Shown piece after piece: positions 36,103-45,994 of a stretch of 64,000 nucleotides of DNA. This stretch comes from JBJSXJ01 sp044235425 (GTDB lineage: Bacteria > Planctomycetota > Planctomycetia > Pirellulales > Pirellulaceae), in NCBI GenBank assembly GCA_044235425.1, contig JBIIHW010000025.1, positions 20,493-84,492 on the forward strand, in the 5' to 3' direction. The notes beneath the pieces were generated by a model. That model was not told where the DNA came from and searched no databases. It saw only the letters and a program-made list of their open reading frames with translations. A program made the translations under genes and the position numbers. The first letter of the stretch is position 1, and every line of letters begins with the position of its first letter.

Positions 36103-36894
36103 ATGCTCACGCTTGCCCACCTCTGTCAGTATTTAGAATCCTTCGCCCCGCGCCGACTCGCAGAAGAATGGGATAACGTCGGACTACTGGCTGGCGATCA
36201 AGCCCGTGAAATCAAACGAGTGATGACCTGCCTGACGATTACACCCGCCACGGCTGCCGAGGCGGTCAGGGAGCGGGTTGATCTGGTGGTGAGTCATCAT
36301 CCGTTGCCGTTTAAGCCGCTACGTAATCTGTCCACTGAACAAACTCCCGGCGCTCTCCTGTGGCAACTCATCACGGCTCAAGTTGCAATCTTCAGTCCCC
36401 ATTCCGCCTTCGATTCTGCTCGACGAGGTATCAATCAGCGCTTGGCTGAAGGTTTACAGCTCGACAACATTCAGCCCCTACAGCCACTGGCCGGTGATCC
36501 CGAAGGACTCGGCGCCGGTCGCCAGGGCACTTGGCCCCATCCTCGGACTCTCGCGGAAGTTACCTCGCTGTTAAAGCATTTTTTAGGAATCAGCGGGCTG
36601 CATCGAGTCGGCGCTGCGGATCAACGGATTGAACGGGTGGGAATTGCATGCGGCAGTGCCGGTTCATTCCTGCCACATGCCCGCCGGGCCGGTTGCCAAT
36701 TATTCATCACGGGAGAGACCAGTTTTCATTCTTGTCTGGAGGCCGAAGCACTCGGTATCGCCCTGTTATTACCGGGCCATTACGCCAGCGAGCGGTTTGG
36801 GGTAGAAGCGCTGGCGGGTGAAATTCAGAATCAGTTTCCAGTTCTTGAGGTTTGGGCCAGTCGAGTGGAGCAAGATCCGCTGACTTGGTCTTAG
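36103..36894 (+). CDS. Nif3-like dinuclear metal centre protein
   Basis: A 263-residue protein of the NIF3 family. EEWDNVGLLAGDQ, the metal ligands VVSHHPLPFK (~65) and AIFSPHSAFDS occur in the first half. VGIACGSAGSF, FITGETSFHSCLEA and LPGHYASERFGVEAL occur in the second half; the His and Glu there complete the metal site. The family forms a hexameric barrel with a di-metal centre; its cellular role is unclear. It is last in a short run with the two preceding genes. Confidence 0.9.
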   Translation: MLTLAHLCQYLESFAPRRLAEEWDNVGLLAGDQAREIKRVMTCLTITPATAAEAVRERVDLVVSHHPLPFKPLRNLSTEQTPGALLWQLITAQVAIFSPHSAFDSARRGINQRLAEGLQLDNIQPLQPLAGDPEGLGAGRQGTWPHPRTLAEVTSLLKHFLGISGLHRVGAADQRIERVGIACGSAGSFLPHARRAGCQLFITGETSFHSCLEAEALGIALLLPGHYASERFGVEALAGEIQNQFPVLEVWASRVEQDPLTWS

Positions 36895-37016
36895 GTTCCC
36901 GCCGCTCCCGCGACGCGTTGACGCCTATGCGAGTGGTTCTAGAATAGAGGGTTCCCAATCCCGCAGTTCCTGCCGGTAAAACCAGTTGGTTGCCGGTCGA
37001 GTTGAAAGCCCGCCTG

Positions 37017-37760
37017 ATGACGATTCGCGCTCTCACCGCACTACCCGTATTCAACGAGGCTCGTTCGGTGTCTCGCGTTCTCGATGAAGTCTGCCGCTAC
37101 TGCTCAGATGTGCTCGTCGTTGATGACGGCTCTAGTGATGGCACGGCAACCATTCTTGCGCAGCGACAAGATGTGCAAGTAGAAACGCATGCGAAAAATC
37201 AAGGTTATGGAGCCGCTCTGCGCACCGCCTTCCAGTACGCTCTCCAGCATCGATACGACGTTTTGGTAACCATCGATTGCGATGGACAGCATGAACCGCA
37301 GCTCATTCCAGATTTCATTCAGGCCTGTCGAGATGTGGAAATGGTTTCCGGCAGTCGCTACCTCAAACGCTTTCCTGGTGATAGCCAACCGCCCGCTGAA
37401 CGACGGCGAGTGAACGAAACCGTTACCGCGCTGCTCAATGACCGTCTAGGTTTTTCACTCACCGACGGCTTTTGTGGCTTCAAAGCCTATCGAGTGGCCG
37501 CACTACAACAACTCAACATTACCGAAACCGGTTATGCCATGCCGTTGGAAGTGTGGGTACAAGCGGCCTGTCTGCGCTGGCGGATCGTGGAGTTTCCGGT
37601 GCCGCTGGTCTACTTGGATCTAACACGCTCGTTCGGCGGCTCACTCGACGACGCCGATCGACGTCTAGCTCATTATTTCCACGTTTTTGAGCGCTGTCTT
37701 GCCGCCGCTCAATCTGCTGGACTGCCAATTCCCCGAGCTGCGGGAAATGATCGCGCATGA
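37017..37760 (+). CDS. Family 2 glycosyltransferase (DPM-like)
   Basis: A 247-residue cytoplasmic glycosyltransferase. ALPVFNEARSV, LVVDDGSSDGT, NQGYGAALRTAFQYAL, TIDCDGQHEPQLIPDF (metal site) and GSRYL are conserved. The start at 37017 (ATG) is preferred over the upstream TTG. Its TGA overlaps the ATG of the next gene (ATGA at 37757-37760). The substrate is not predictable; it may modify lipid carriers or cell-surface glycans. Confidence 0.85.
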   Translation: MTIRALTALPVFNEARSVSRVLDEVCRYCSDVLVVDDGSSDGTATILAQRQDVQVETHAKNQGYGAALRTAFQYALQHRYDVLVTIDCDGQHEPQLIPDFIQACRDVEMVSGSRYLKRFPGDSQPPAERRRVNETVTALLNDRLGFSLTDGFCGFKAYRVAALQQLNITETGYAMPLEVWVQAACLRWRIVEFPVPLVYLDLTRSFGGSLDDADRRLAHYFHVFERCLAAAQSAGLPIPRAAGNDRA

Positions 37761-39379
37761 ATGCCGAGGACGCTTTATTCGCGCCGCGACATTATCGAGC
37801 CCCGCGCGAGAATCACTCCGCACTCGTCGATCCCCCTGGATCTCAAATCCATCGTTGGTTGACTGACAATCAGACGACCGCTGCGGTGCGGCAAACGGAA
37901 CCGCTAGCGAGTTGGCGACCGATCGCACGCGCAGAGATGTTTGCACTCGCTCGCGCTTACACTGGGCAGTATCGAGATGTAGCGACCGCGCTGTCCGTGC
38001 CGACCCCATTGACGGAAAGCGCATCCCCGAAGTTCATCTTGTCGGGACATCAGCCACAGCTGTTTCATCCTGGCGTCTGGTTCAAGAATTTCGCGCTATC
38101 AGCCATCGCTCGGCAACAGCGAGCGATTGGCATCAACTTGATCATTGATAACGACAATGCCAGGACGCTGGCGATTCGAGTACCGGGTGGCACGGTGACC
38201 GCGCCCCATGTGGTTGGTGTGTCGTTTGATCAAGCCACCGTTGAGATGCCGTTTGAAGAGCGGATGCTGGTCGATCGCAGCGGGTGGGAATCGTTTCCGC
38301 AGCGGGTGTCCGCAGAGCTCAACGGTCTCCTCGCCAATCCGCTGTTACCAGCCTGGTGGCCCGAAGTTGTGCGGCAATCAAAGCGCACCAGCAATGTCGG
38401 TCAAGCGCTCTCGGCTGCTCGACATCAGCTCGAGCGTCAGTGGGGGCTGGAGACTTTCGAGGTACCGCTGAGTTGGCTGTGTGAGACGCGGTCGTTTCGC
38501 ATGTTCGCGCTGCAGTTACTGGCAGCTCCCGAGCGTTTGCAGCAGGCCTATAACGGAGCGCTGGCGACTTATCGAACCGTTTATCATCTGCGCAGTCACG
38601 CTCATCCCGTTCCGGATCTGACTCGCGACGGCGACTGGTACGAAGCTCCGTTTTGGTTATGGAGCGAACGTGATCCGCGACGCAGGAGGCTTTTTGTCCG
38701 GCGGATCCCCACGGGATTGGAGTGCACTGATCGGGCGCAATTGGTTTGTCGCTGGACGATCGATCGAGACGGAGATGGCTCCGATGGTGCCGATCAGCTG
38801 GCGAACTGGTCGCAGAAAGGTGTACGGCTGCGACCACGGGCACTGCTGACGACACTCTACGCCCGCTTGCTATTAGCTGATCTGTTTCTGCACGGCATTG
38901 GCGGCGGCATGTATGACCAGGTAACGGATTTGTTCAGTGCCCAATTCTGGGGTGTAGCGCCAGCCCCATTCGCAACACTCACCGCCACTTGTCGATTGCC
39001 CATCGAACATCCGGTGGCAACTGATGACGATGTGCGAGCGATCAATCAGCGCTTGCGTGATGCCTGGTTTCATCCCGAGCGTTATCTGGCTGGAGATGAC
39101 GCGGAGATAGCAGGGCTCGTGCAGCAGAAGCGGTATTGGTACCAGCAGCAATTGCCGCGCGGCACGCGGCTAGCCCGCCATCGGGTCATCGAAGCCGTCA
39201 ACGAAACTCTACGCATGCGCTTGGTGGCCTTGCGGGAAAGTTGGTTGGCGGAACGAAAGGAATTAGTCCATCGGTCGCGCCGTCATGCGTTGCTCGCTTC
39301 GCGCGAATTTGCTTTCTGTTTGTTTCCCGAAGAAGAATTGCGTCGAGTGCTACTGGAACTTTCTGCCGCTGCGCTTTAA
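37757..39379 (+). CDS. Conserved hypothetical protein, weakly BshC-like
   Basis: A 540-residue protein. It shows SGHQPQLFHPGVWFKNFAL near residue 95, which recalls the TGQQxGLxxGPxYTxYK motif of BshC (bacillithiol synthase), but the following SED motif is not seen. Regions with INLIIDNDNARTLAIRVPGG and LLADLFLHGIGGGMYD look conserved. The C-terminal 100 residues are rich in Arg/Leu helix-forming sequence, as in BshC coiled-coil tails. Overlap with the glycosyltransferase suggests co-translation. Function unknown. Confidence 0.5.
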   Translation: MNAEDALFAPRHYRAPRENHSALVDPPGSQIHRWLTDNQTTAAVRQTEPLASWRPIARAEMFALARAYTGQYRDVATALSVPTPLTESASPKFILSGHQPQLFHPGVWFKNFALSAIARQQRAIGINLIIDNDNARTLAIRVPGGTVTAPHVVGVSFDQATVEMPFEERMLVDRSGWESFPQRVSAELNGLLANPLLPAWWPEVVRQSKRTSNVGQALSAARHQLERQWGLETFEVPLSWLCETRSFRMFALQLLAAPERLQQAYNGALATYRTVYHLRSHAHPVPDLTRDGDWYEAPFWLWSERDPRRRRLFVRRIPTGLECTDRAQLVCRWTIDRDGDGSDGADQLANWSQKGVRLRPRALLTTLYARLLLADLFLHGIGGGMYDQVTDLFSAQFWGVAPAPFATLTATCRLPIEHPVATDDDVRAINQRLRDAWFHPERYLAGDDAEIAGLVQQKRYWYQQQLPRGTRLARHRVIEAVNETLRMRLVALRESWLAERKELVHRSRRHALLASREFAFCLFPEEELRRVLLELSAAAL

Positions 39380-39479
39380 GTTATTCGCAGTCTTCTTGCC
39401 CTATGGATGTCTTGTGGTGTTTTGCCGGGCGGCAGCATCAGGGGAAGAGCGGAAGACGATTCTTGGAAGGATTCTTGTC

Positions 39480-40826
39480 ATGACGATTCGTGCGTCGCGA
39501 ACTGCGCGATTGGAATTGGCTGCCGCCACCGATCACACGACTACGCCTCCGCTGGTGCAACCAGCGCTGGTGGGTGATCAACATGGCATCTTTGAATTCT
39601 TGACCAGCGTGTTTCACGCACCTACGGCGACTCAATTTCAGAATCAACTGGATGATCCGTTTTATGAGCCGTCGGATCGGCAATTGCTGCACCATCAAGG
39701 CAAAATTGCCGGTCATGTGCGCGTGGTTCCACGAGAAATCCGTTTTGGTGGACTGCAACTGCCGGTGGCGGAAGTATGTGAGCTGGCCGTGGCCTCTCCG
39801 TTGCGTCACCGAGGGTTTGGTGCGCTGCTGCTACGAGCGGCGGAACGCCGTGCGGCGAGCGATAAGGCGGTCCTGGGATTTGTGCGCAGCGCTGGTTCGC
39901 CCTGGTTTCAGCGTCGCGGTTGGGTGCCGCTCACAGCCTTCTGCTATTCCCAATGCAATACTCGCGAGATGCTGGCACGGCTCTCGGAAGATGAACCCGC
40001 TCCCACCCCAACATGCGAACTCATCCATCAGCAGCAGCGCTTGCTGCCCATCAGCACGCGCATCTGGCGACATGTGGAACGTGAAGCGTTGATGCGAATC
40101 TATGATGCCAACACGCGTGATGCCTATGGGCCGGTCGTCCGTTCCGAAGACTACTGGCACTGGCTGATTTCTCGACCTGGATTCGGACAGGTCTACGTAG
40201 CAGTTGAAGGACGCGATCGCTGCAGTCTCGATAACACACCACTTGTCGGCTACGCCGTCGTTCATCGTGATCGAGTCGTGGAATTAATGGCTGACCCGCG
40301 ACGCCCCGATGCCATTCGTTTTCTGCTGGCCCGAGTGGGTGGGGAGTTCATCGAGCATGACTTTCATAATTTCCGCCTGGAAGCACCACCCAATAGTACA
40401 CAGCACGAACTGCTGCGATCCGCCGGTGGCCAATTCGTGCACAAGGAAACCGATCACGGCCAACGCTGGCATGTGCGTATTCTGGATTCACGCGCGCTGC
40501 TGGAGCTTGTGAATCCCGTTCTGGCCGCACGAGCTCGTCGAGCACAATTGCCAGACTGCGAACTATCCGTGGTAGGTGGCGAGCATAACTGGAGGTTCCA
40601 GTGGCGCGCGAATCGGCTAGCCTCCGATCTGTCCGTCGGCGCCGATCATCAGCTCCTCGGCGATGCCGCCCTTCCCGCTCAGTTGATTCTGGCACAGATT
40701 TCGGTAGATGATGCACTGGCTGCCGGTCGACTCCGAGTCACCTCGGAACAGGCACGCGACGCCGCTCGAGTGCTCTTTGCACCGCAGCCCTATTGGCATA
40801 CACCACTAGATTATTTCAACCCTTAG
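39480..40826 (+). CDS. GNAT-family N-acetyltransferase
   Basis: A 448-residue protein. An acetyltransferase core in the first half has VAEVCELAVASPLRHRGFGALLLRAAERRA, which includes the acetyl-CoA-binding R/Q-x-x-G-x-G/A element, and the FVRSAGSPWFQRRGW strand. A second domain in the C-terminal half (about 270-440) resembles the sterol-carrier-like part of Eis-type proteins. I chose the ATG at 39480 with GGAAGG nine bases before it; the longer frame from 39285 overlaps the previous gene. Substrate unknown. Confidence 0.75.
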   Translation: MTIRASRTARLELAAATDHTTTPPLVQPALVGDQHGIFEFLTSVFHAPTATQFQNQLDDPFYEPSDRQLLHHQGKIAGHVRVVPREIRFGGLQLPVAEVCELAVASPLRHRGFGALLLRAAERRAASDKAVLGFVRSAGSPWFQRRGWVPLTAFCYSQCNTREMLARLSEDEPAPTPTCELIHQQQRLLPISTRIWRHVEREALMRIYDANTRDAYGPVVRSEDYWHWLISRPGFGQVYVAVEGRDRCSLDNTPLVGYAVVHRDRVVELMADPRRPDAIRFLLARVGGEFIEHDFHNFRLEAPPNSTQHELLRSAGGQFVHKETDHGQRWHVRILDSRALLELVNPVLAARARRAQLPDCELSVVGGEHNWRFQWRANRLASDLSVGADHQLLGDAALPAQLILAQISVDDALAAGRLRVTSEQARDAARVLFAPQPYWHTPLDYFNP

Positions 40827-40837
40827 CAGGTTCACGC

Positions 40838-41497
40838 ATGCGTTTTCGGGCAGCTATTTTTGACCTCGATGGAACTCTCGTTGATTCCCTTGCCGACATT
40901 GCCAACGCAGCGAACGAAGTCTTGGAAAAACAGGGCTTGCCCACGCACCCCATCGCCGCCTATCGCTACTTCGTGGGAGACGGCGTATCCAAACTATTCC
41001 AGCGAATTCTGCCCGCTGATCAAGTCACCGATGAACGACTCGCCCAATCGCTCACAGGCTTTGATGAAGTCTACGGCCGCATCTGCAATCAGTACACCAA
41101 GCTGTATGACGGTGTGGTCGAGATGATTGCCGAGCTGCGGGAGATGAATGTCGCCCTGGCAGTACTCTCAAATAAGCCTCAGCACTTCACCGAAAAGGTC
41201 GTGAGCGATTTTTTTCGGCAGTCTGAGTTTGCCGTGGTAGCTGGCCAGCGGAATGAAATCCCGCGTAAGCCTGATCCCGCAGGCGCTCACGTCATTCTCC
41301 AAACACTCGGGGTAACACCCGCCGAGTGTGTCTATCTTGGTGACACCGCGGTCGATATGTTAACGGCTTGTCGAGCGGGAATGGTGGCGGTCGGTGCGCT
41401 CTGGGGATTTCGCACTCGTGATGAATTGCAATCCCACGGCGCTCACCATCTCATCGAACATCCACGCGAATTCACCGCCATCGTGCGGGGTGAATGA
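40838..41497 (+). CDS. Phosphoglycolate phosphatase-like HAD hydrolase
   Basis: A 219-residue HAD-superfamily phosphatase. The nucleophile motif IFDLDGTLVDS lies at residues 8-18, motif II is AVLSNKP (~107), Lys sits in PRKPDPAG, and the acidic motif YLGDTAVDMLTAC follows (~170). It closely resembles Gph, which dephosphorylates 2-phosphoglycolate from DNA repair or photorespiration-like reactions. The ATG at 40838 is preferred; the longer frame overlaps the GNAT gene stop by about 30 bases. Confidence 0.88.
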   Translation: MRFRAAIFDLDGTLVDSLADIANAANEVLEKQGLPTHPIAAYRYFVGDGVSKLFQRILPADQVTDERLAQSLTGFDEVYGRICNQYTKLYDGVVEMIAELREMNVALAVLSNKPQHFTEKVVSDFFRQSEFAVVAGQRNEIPRKPDPAGAHVILQTLGVTPAECVYLGDTAVDMLTACRAGMVAVGALWGFRTRDELQSHGAHHLIEHPREFTAIVRGE

Positions 41498-41542
41498 ATC
41501 CGATTTCTTGACGATGATTCCGATTTCTAGGAGAAGCAGGCG

Positions 41543-42712
41543 ATGGCTACCAAAACAATCACCCTGTTGGACGTTGCCAACGGTACGTTTATCGAACAAC
41601 TCAATCTGCAGCCCGCCGATGTCGGTGGCTCTGCGAAAGGTTACCAAATCACCGCTCGTCGCTTACGCGGAGGACTGTCCGAAGGAGTGGATGAAATTCG
41701 AGTGAATAACGGTGCGTTTTCGTTTTCGGTCCTGCCAACACGCGGCATGAGCATCTGGAAAGCCTGGCATGGGAATCACGAATTGGGTTGGCAGTCGCCC
41801 GTGCACGGACCTGTTCATCCCGCCTTCGTACCCGTCGCTGAACCCAGCGGACTCGGCTGGCTCGACGGCTTCGACGAACTTCTCGTACGCTGTGGCTTGG
41901 AGAGCAACGGTGCACCCGAGTTTGATGACGAAACGGGACGCCTCAAGTATCCACTCCACGGTCGCATCGGCAACAAACCAGCTCATCATGTTACCGTCTC
42001 AGTGGATGGTGAGACGGGTGAGATCGTCGTCACGGGCTCCGTTGATGAAACCCGGTTTCATTTCCTCAAAGTGCGTTTGACTACCACCATTCGCACCAAA
42101 GTAGGAGAACCAGGATTTCAGCTTCGCGATGAAGTCACGAATCTCTCGGGCAGCCCAGCCGAAATTCAAATGCTCTACCACGTCAACTTCGGCGAACCAC
42201 TACTCGACGCCGGTTCTCGTTTAGTCGCCGCTGCGAAAACCATCGTGCCACGCAATGACCATGCGGCTGAATCAGTAAAGAGTTGGGATCACTACTCGGC
42301 ACCCCAGCCGGGCTTTCAAGAGCAGGTCTACTTTTTCGAGTTGCTGGGTGACGCTCAAGGACAAACACAAACACTGCTGAAGAACGCACATGGCACTCGT
42401 GGTGTGAGCCTCACCTTCAACAACAAACAGTTGCCCTGCTTCACTCTTTGGAAAAACACTACCTCTTCGGTCGATGGAACTGTGACGGGCATCGAGCCGG
42501 GTACGAATTTTCCCAATCCCCGCATCTACGAAGGGAAACAGGGTCGAGTGGTCAAATTAGCGGCCGGCGGTCGAGTGGCCTTCGATCTGGGATTGATCTC
42601 GCATCAGGATGCGGCCTCCGTCGAGTCAGCTGAACGTGCTATCCAGAAACTGCAAGCTGGCAGTCAACCCAAGATCCACGATAAGCCTCAACCCGGCTGG
42701 TGTGCGGACTAG
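41543..42712 (+). CDS. DUF4432/aldose 1-epimerase-like protein
   Basis: A 389-residue galactose-mutarotase-fold protein. Motifs: VLPTRGMSIWKAWHGNHELGW, PLHGRIGNKPAHHV with His, and MLYHVNFGEPLLD. Later IEPGTNFPNPRIYEGKQGRVVKLAAGG and the Glu of PGTN fit. It is in the DUF4432 group. AGGAG lies ahead of the ATG at the right spacing. It probably works on a sugar substrate in the cytoplasm. Confidence 0.8.
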   Translation: MATKTITLLDVANGTFIEQLNLQPADVGGSAKGYQITARRLRGGLSEGVDEIRVNNGAFSFSVLPTRGMSIWKAWHGNHELGWQSPVHGPVHPAFVPVAEPSGLGWLDGFDELLVRCGLESNGAPEFDDETGRLKYPLHGRIGNKPAHHVTVSVDGETGEIVVTGSVDETRFHFLKVRLTTTIRTKVGEPGFQLRDEVTNLSGSPAEIQMLYHVNFGEPLLDAGSRLVAAAKTIVPRNDHAAESVKSWDHYSAPQPGFQEQVYFFELLGDAQGQTQTLLKNAHGTRGVSLTFNNKQLPCFTLWKNTTSSVDGTVTGIEPGTNFPNPRIYEGKQGRVVKLAAGGRVAFDLGLISHQDAASVESAERAIQKLQAGSQPKIHDKPQPGWCAD

Positions 42713-42744
42713 GACCCATCGCGCACGGCGATACGGTTTGTGTT

Positions 42745-42978
42745 TCCCACGGAGACGCAAAGATGCAGAGGGGGAATGTTGGCGGCGGGACATCGAGGCG
42801 ATCGGAGATGATTTCGTTTGTGGTAGCCGGTTAACATCAGGTATTCGGTAGCGAATCACGTCCAAAGGTCTTTTTACACTTGAACGATGTTCTGTAATCA
42901 ACCGCCGACATTCACCCATCGAATCTTACCCTCTAAAGAGACTCCGCCCATCCCTCTCCGCGCCTCCGTGTCTCCGTA
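42745..42978. repeat. Inverted copies of a 'CACGGAGAC' type intergenic repeat
   Basis: Bases ~42747-42778 read like CCCACGGAGACGCAAAGATG followed by CAGAGGGGGA. Bases ~42949-42978 carry the reverse complement of a close relative (CCTCTCCGCGCCTCCGTGTC). They flank a 170-base gap plus the start of the following frame. Such CACGGAGACACGGAGG-like repeats are known as intergenic elements in some bacterial genomes. No gene is supported here. Confidence 0.6.
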
Positions 42979-44347
42979 CGAAACAATCCGAGTCCCCGTA
43001 CGCAACCTACGCTACCATGCGATCCGTGTGCTGCACCTGATCGGCCTGATGCTGACGCTCGTGGCGATGGACATTGGTCGAGCGGGAGCGGAGGAGTGGC
43101 GAGAGTTTCGTGGACCGCGAGGTGATGGAATCACGACGGCGGCGCAGCTGCCCACCACTTGGAATCTGCTGCGCAACATCGCTTGGCAAAGCGAAACGCC
43201 GGGCCGTGGCTGGTCCACTCCGATTGTCGTCCAAGGCAAGATTTGGTTGACGGCCGAAGAGTCACAAGCAGTGGATGATGTGGAGCGGAAGAAGCGAGTG
43301 GCGGCGAGTAAGTATCAAGAGCAGCAGTTTCAAACACATGCTGCGGTCACGTTATACGCACTGGAAATCTCGGCTCAGACCGGCGAATTGTTACGACGTA
43401 TCGAGCTATTTACGGCAATCGACCCGTCACCAATCCATGCAGCCAACAGCTATGCGTCCCCCACACCCGTGACGGACGGCGAAAATCTGTACTGTCATTT
43501 CGGGTCATTGGGCACATTGGCTCTGGAAATGTCCACCGGAAAAATCCTCTGGAAGAAACGGTTTGCGGTGGATGACATCACGGGGCCGGGCAGCTCTCCG
43601 ATGCTCTACCAAAACCTACTCATCTTTCCTTGCGATGGAACGGACCAGCAGTATGTGGTGGCGCTGGATTGCCGTTCGGGACGTGAGGTGTGGCGTACCA
43701 CGCGACCTCCCATTACGTTGTCCGAGGAAAAACATCGGCGAGCGTTTAGTACTCCGCTGCTGCTCCGATCGGGCCAGCAGGAGCAGATTGTTGTCCCGGG
43801 TGCACAATGGGTAGTGGCCTATGAACCGCGTACGGGCCGAGAGATCTGGCGACTGAATTTTGGTGATGGCCACGCGGTCGTGCCTCGACCGGTATCCCAT
43901 CGAGGGCTCGTTTATATCTGTACGGGCTATATGAAGCCACGTCTGTTAGCGATCAAGGTAGATGGTCAGGGCGATGTAACGGAGAGTCACGTGGCTTGGA
44001 CGTACGACAAACAGATTCCCGAAATCTCGTCGCCCATCGTAGTCGGCGAATCACTCTTTTTTGTCGCCGGCCAAGGTGTGGCGACTTGCCTGGATGCGCC
44101 GACTGGCAAGTTGCACTGGCAGCGTCGACTGGGTGGCAATTATTCGGCGAGTCCGATTGCGAACCAGGAGCGAATTTACTTTACCAGCGAAGCGGGCACG
44201 ACGACCATCGTCGCGGCAGCCACGGAATACCGCGAGCTTGCCAAGAATCAGCTCACCGGCCTCATGATGGCCTCACCCGCAGTATTCGATAACCGCTCCC
44301 TGCTCCTGCGTTCGACCGATGTGCTGTACTGCATCCAAGGTCGGTAA
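42887..44347 (+). CDS. PQQ-type beta-propeller protein
   Basis: Up to 486 residues. A hydrophobic signal (HLIGLMLTLVAMDIGRAGA) leads into EEWREFRGPRGDG, the family opening, followed by propeller repeats such as LALEMSTGKILWKK, LDCRSGREVWR, YEPRTGREIW and LDAPTGKLHWQRRL. The start is uncertain: the frame runs to an ATG at 42887, but this includes a sequence matching a dispersed intergenic repeat, so the real start is probably downstream, near 43028 (GTG) or 43049 (ATG). The protein is exported and probably a beta-propeller without proven PQQ binding. Confidence 0.75.
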   Translation: MFCNQPPTFTHRILPSKETPPIPLRASVSPYETIRVPVRNLRYHAIRVLHLIGLMLTLVAMDIGRAGAEEWREFRGPRGDGITTAAQLPTTWNLLRNIAWQSETPGRGWSTPIVVQGKIWLTAEESQAVDDVERKKRVAASKYQEQQFQTHAAVTLYALEISAQTGELLRRIELFTAIDPSPIHAANSYASPTPVTDGENLYCHFGSLGTLALEMSTGKILWKKRFAVDDITGPGSSPMLYQNLLIFPCDGTDQQYVVALDCRSGREVWRTTRPPITLSEEKHRRAFSTPLLLRSGQQEQIVVPGAQWVVAYEPRTGREIWRLNFGDGHAVVPRPVSHRGLVYICTGYMKPRLLAIKVDGQGDVTESHVAWTYDKQIPEISSPIVVGESLFFVAGQGVATCLDAPTGKLHWQRRLGGNYSASPIANQERIYFTSEAGTTTIVAAATEYRELAKNQLTGLMMASPAVFDNRSLLLRSTDVLYCIQGR

Positions 44348-44361
44348 CGAGTTGAAGGCAG

Positions 44362-45978
44362 TCAGGGAGGCGTAATCTGCAGAGTGAGTGTTTGCAGTTT
44401 GCCGCGGCGATCAATCAGCAGCTCCAAGGGCCCGGGCGCCGTCGTGATGCGGTCGCCAAACTCTTTCGCATCCACAATCGGCTGCCCATTCAACTCATAA
44501 ATACGATCACGAGTTTGCAATCCAGCGAGATGGGCGGGTGAACCCGGAACAACCATGGTCACTAAAACGCTGGCGGGTTCCGCATCATCGTCACGCCAAG
44601 TGAGTCCGATGCGGATGGGCCGACCATCGATCGGTATCTCCATCGCGACGGGTGCCGCTAACCCAGGTCGCTCGACCAGCAGCTGCAGAGGCGAAGGGGC
44701 TGCTAAAACCTGCTTTCGCAGTTGGTCCGAATCGACCACAGGTTGATCGTTGCAGCGCATGATGCGATCACGAACTTGCAAGCCGCCACGCTCGGCGGCC
44801 GAACCAACCACGAGTCCCGTGATTTCGACGCCCTTCCGGTCTTCTGTTGGTACCCAGCGGGCGCCCAGGCGCGGTGGAGGCAGCGGATGCTCGATCTCAA
44901 TCTGACCACGGTTCGTCGGATTTTCCGTGCGCGATGCCACTCGAAACCCAGCCACCTGAGGTGCATCTGCCACTTCAATCAAACTGCGTAAGGCGAGGCG
45001 CGTGACGCGCTGAGCTCCCGCCCAATCAATCTTTTGCACATCGTCGCTCGGACGGTGATAGTCCTCATGCAATCCTGTGTGAAACATCAACACAGGAATG
45101 CTATGTGTATAGAAGGAATGATGATCACTGTTCGCTTTTAACTCCCAGTTAAAGTCGAGTTGTAATCCTTCATCAAAATTTGCTCGGCTGAGTAATCGTC
45201 GTAGTCCACGTGTCGTGCGGACGCCATAGACCTCAACTCGCTCGTCACGCAGTCGTCCAATCATGTCCAGATTAAATGCAAACACCACTCGCTGTAGCGG
45301 CACGGTTGGTGTAGTCGTCCAGTGCTGGGAACCGAGCAGTCCTTTTTCTTCTCCGTCCCAAAGTGCAAATAGGATCGTGCGCTTGGGCGGCTCGGGCAAC
45401 TTACTGATGGTGCTCGCCAGTGTCAGCAGGCAAGCGGTTCCGCTGGCGTTGTCATCCGCACCATTATGAACGAAACCATACGGACCATAACTATTGCGCG
45501 GAGTCCCATAGCCGACGTGGTCGTAGTGCGCACCAAAGATCACGACTTCCTTCCGCAGAACAGGATCGCTTCCCTCGATCATACCGAGCAGGTTATGAAA
45601 ACCAGCGTTAAAAGCTTGTTTGTAGGACCCCTGATCTCCTGCCGGCTGTAATCCCAGATCCTCGAACTGTTTGACGAGGTAGCGAGCAGCGGCAACACCG
45701 CCTCGACTACCCGCCTCACGCCCCTCGAATTGATCGTCGGCCAGAACGTTGACGTGATTCTGTAATGACTCAACTCGAATCCGATTCAGCGCCTCTTCCA
45801 ATGCCTTTCGTTCGACACTCCAGCCGTGCAGAATCGTCGACTCGAACAAGCAAACAGCGAGGCAAGCCGTAAGCAGCCAGCGCAGCCCAAGCGTTCGTGG
45901 CGTGCGTCCACGAATCAAGCATCCTGTCTGCCAGTGATTCGCGTGTGAAGAATGATGAGCAGTAAAAAAATGTTTCAC
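44362..45978 (-). CDS. M28-family aminopeptidase with two PDZ domains
   Basis: About 538 residues. A signal peptide-like stretch (LLTACLAVCLFES) follows a polar N-terminus. A PA-less M28 zinc peptidase core has the metal motifs IFGAHYDHVGYG, NGADDNASGTACLL, LWDGEEKGLLGS and HTGLHEDYH. Two PDZ domains occur in the C-terminal half (RDRIMRCNDQPV and RDRIYELNGQPI). The GTG at 45978 avoids overlap with the upstream methyltransferase; longer frames would overlap its stop. It probably acts in the periplasm on exported peptides. Confidence 0.8.
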   Translation of the reverse strand: MKHFFTAHHSSHANHWQTGCLIRGRTPRTLGLRWLLTACLAVCLFESTILHGWSVERKALEEALNRIRVESLQNHVNVLADDQFEGREAGSRGGVAAARYLVKQFEDLGLQPAGDQGSYKQAFNAGFHNLLGMIEGSDPVLRKEVVIFGAHYDHVGYGTPRNSYGPYGFVHNGADDNASGTACLLTLASTISKLPEPPKRTILFALWDGEEKGLLGSQHWTTTPTVPLQRVVFAFNLDMIGRLRDERVEVYGVRTTRGLRRLLSRANFDEGLQLDFNWELKANSDHHSFYTHSIPVLMFHTGLHEDYHRPSDDVQKIDWAGAQRVTRLALRSLIEVADAPQVAGFRVASRTENPTNRGQIEIEHPLPPPRLGARWVPTEDRKGVEITGLVVGSAAERGGLQVRDRIMRCNDQPVVDSDQLRKQVLAAPSPLQLLVERPGLAAPVAMEIPIDGRPIRIGLTWRDDDAEPASVLVTMVVPGSPAHLAGLQTRDRIYELNGQPIVDAKEFGDRITTAPGPLELLIDRRGKLQTLTLQITPP

Positions 45979-45994
45979 GGGCAATCCATCCCCG

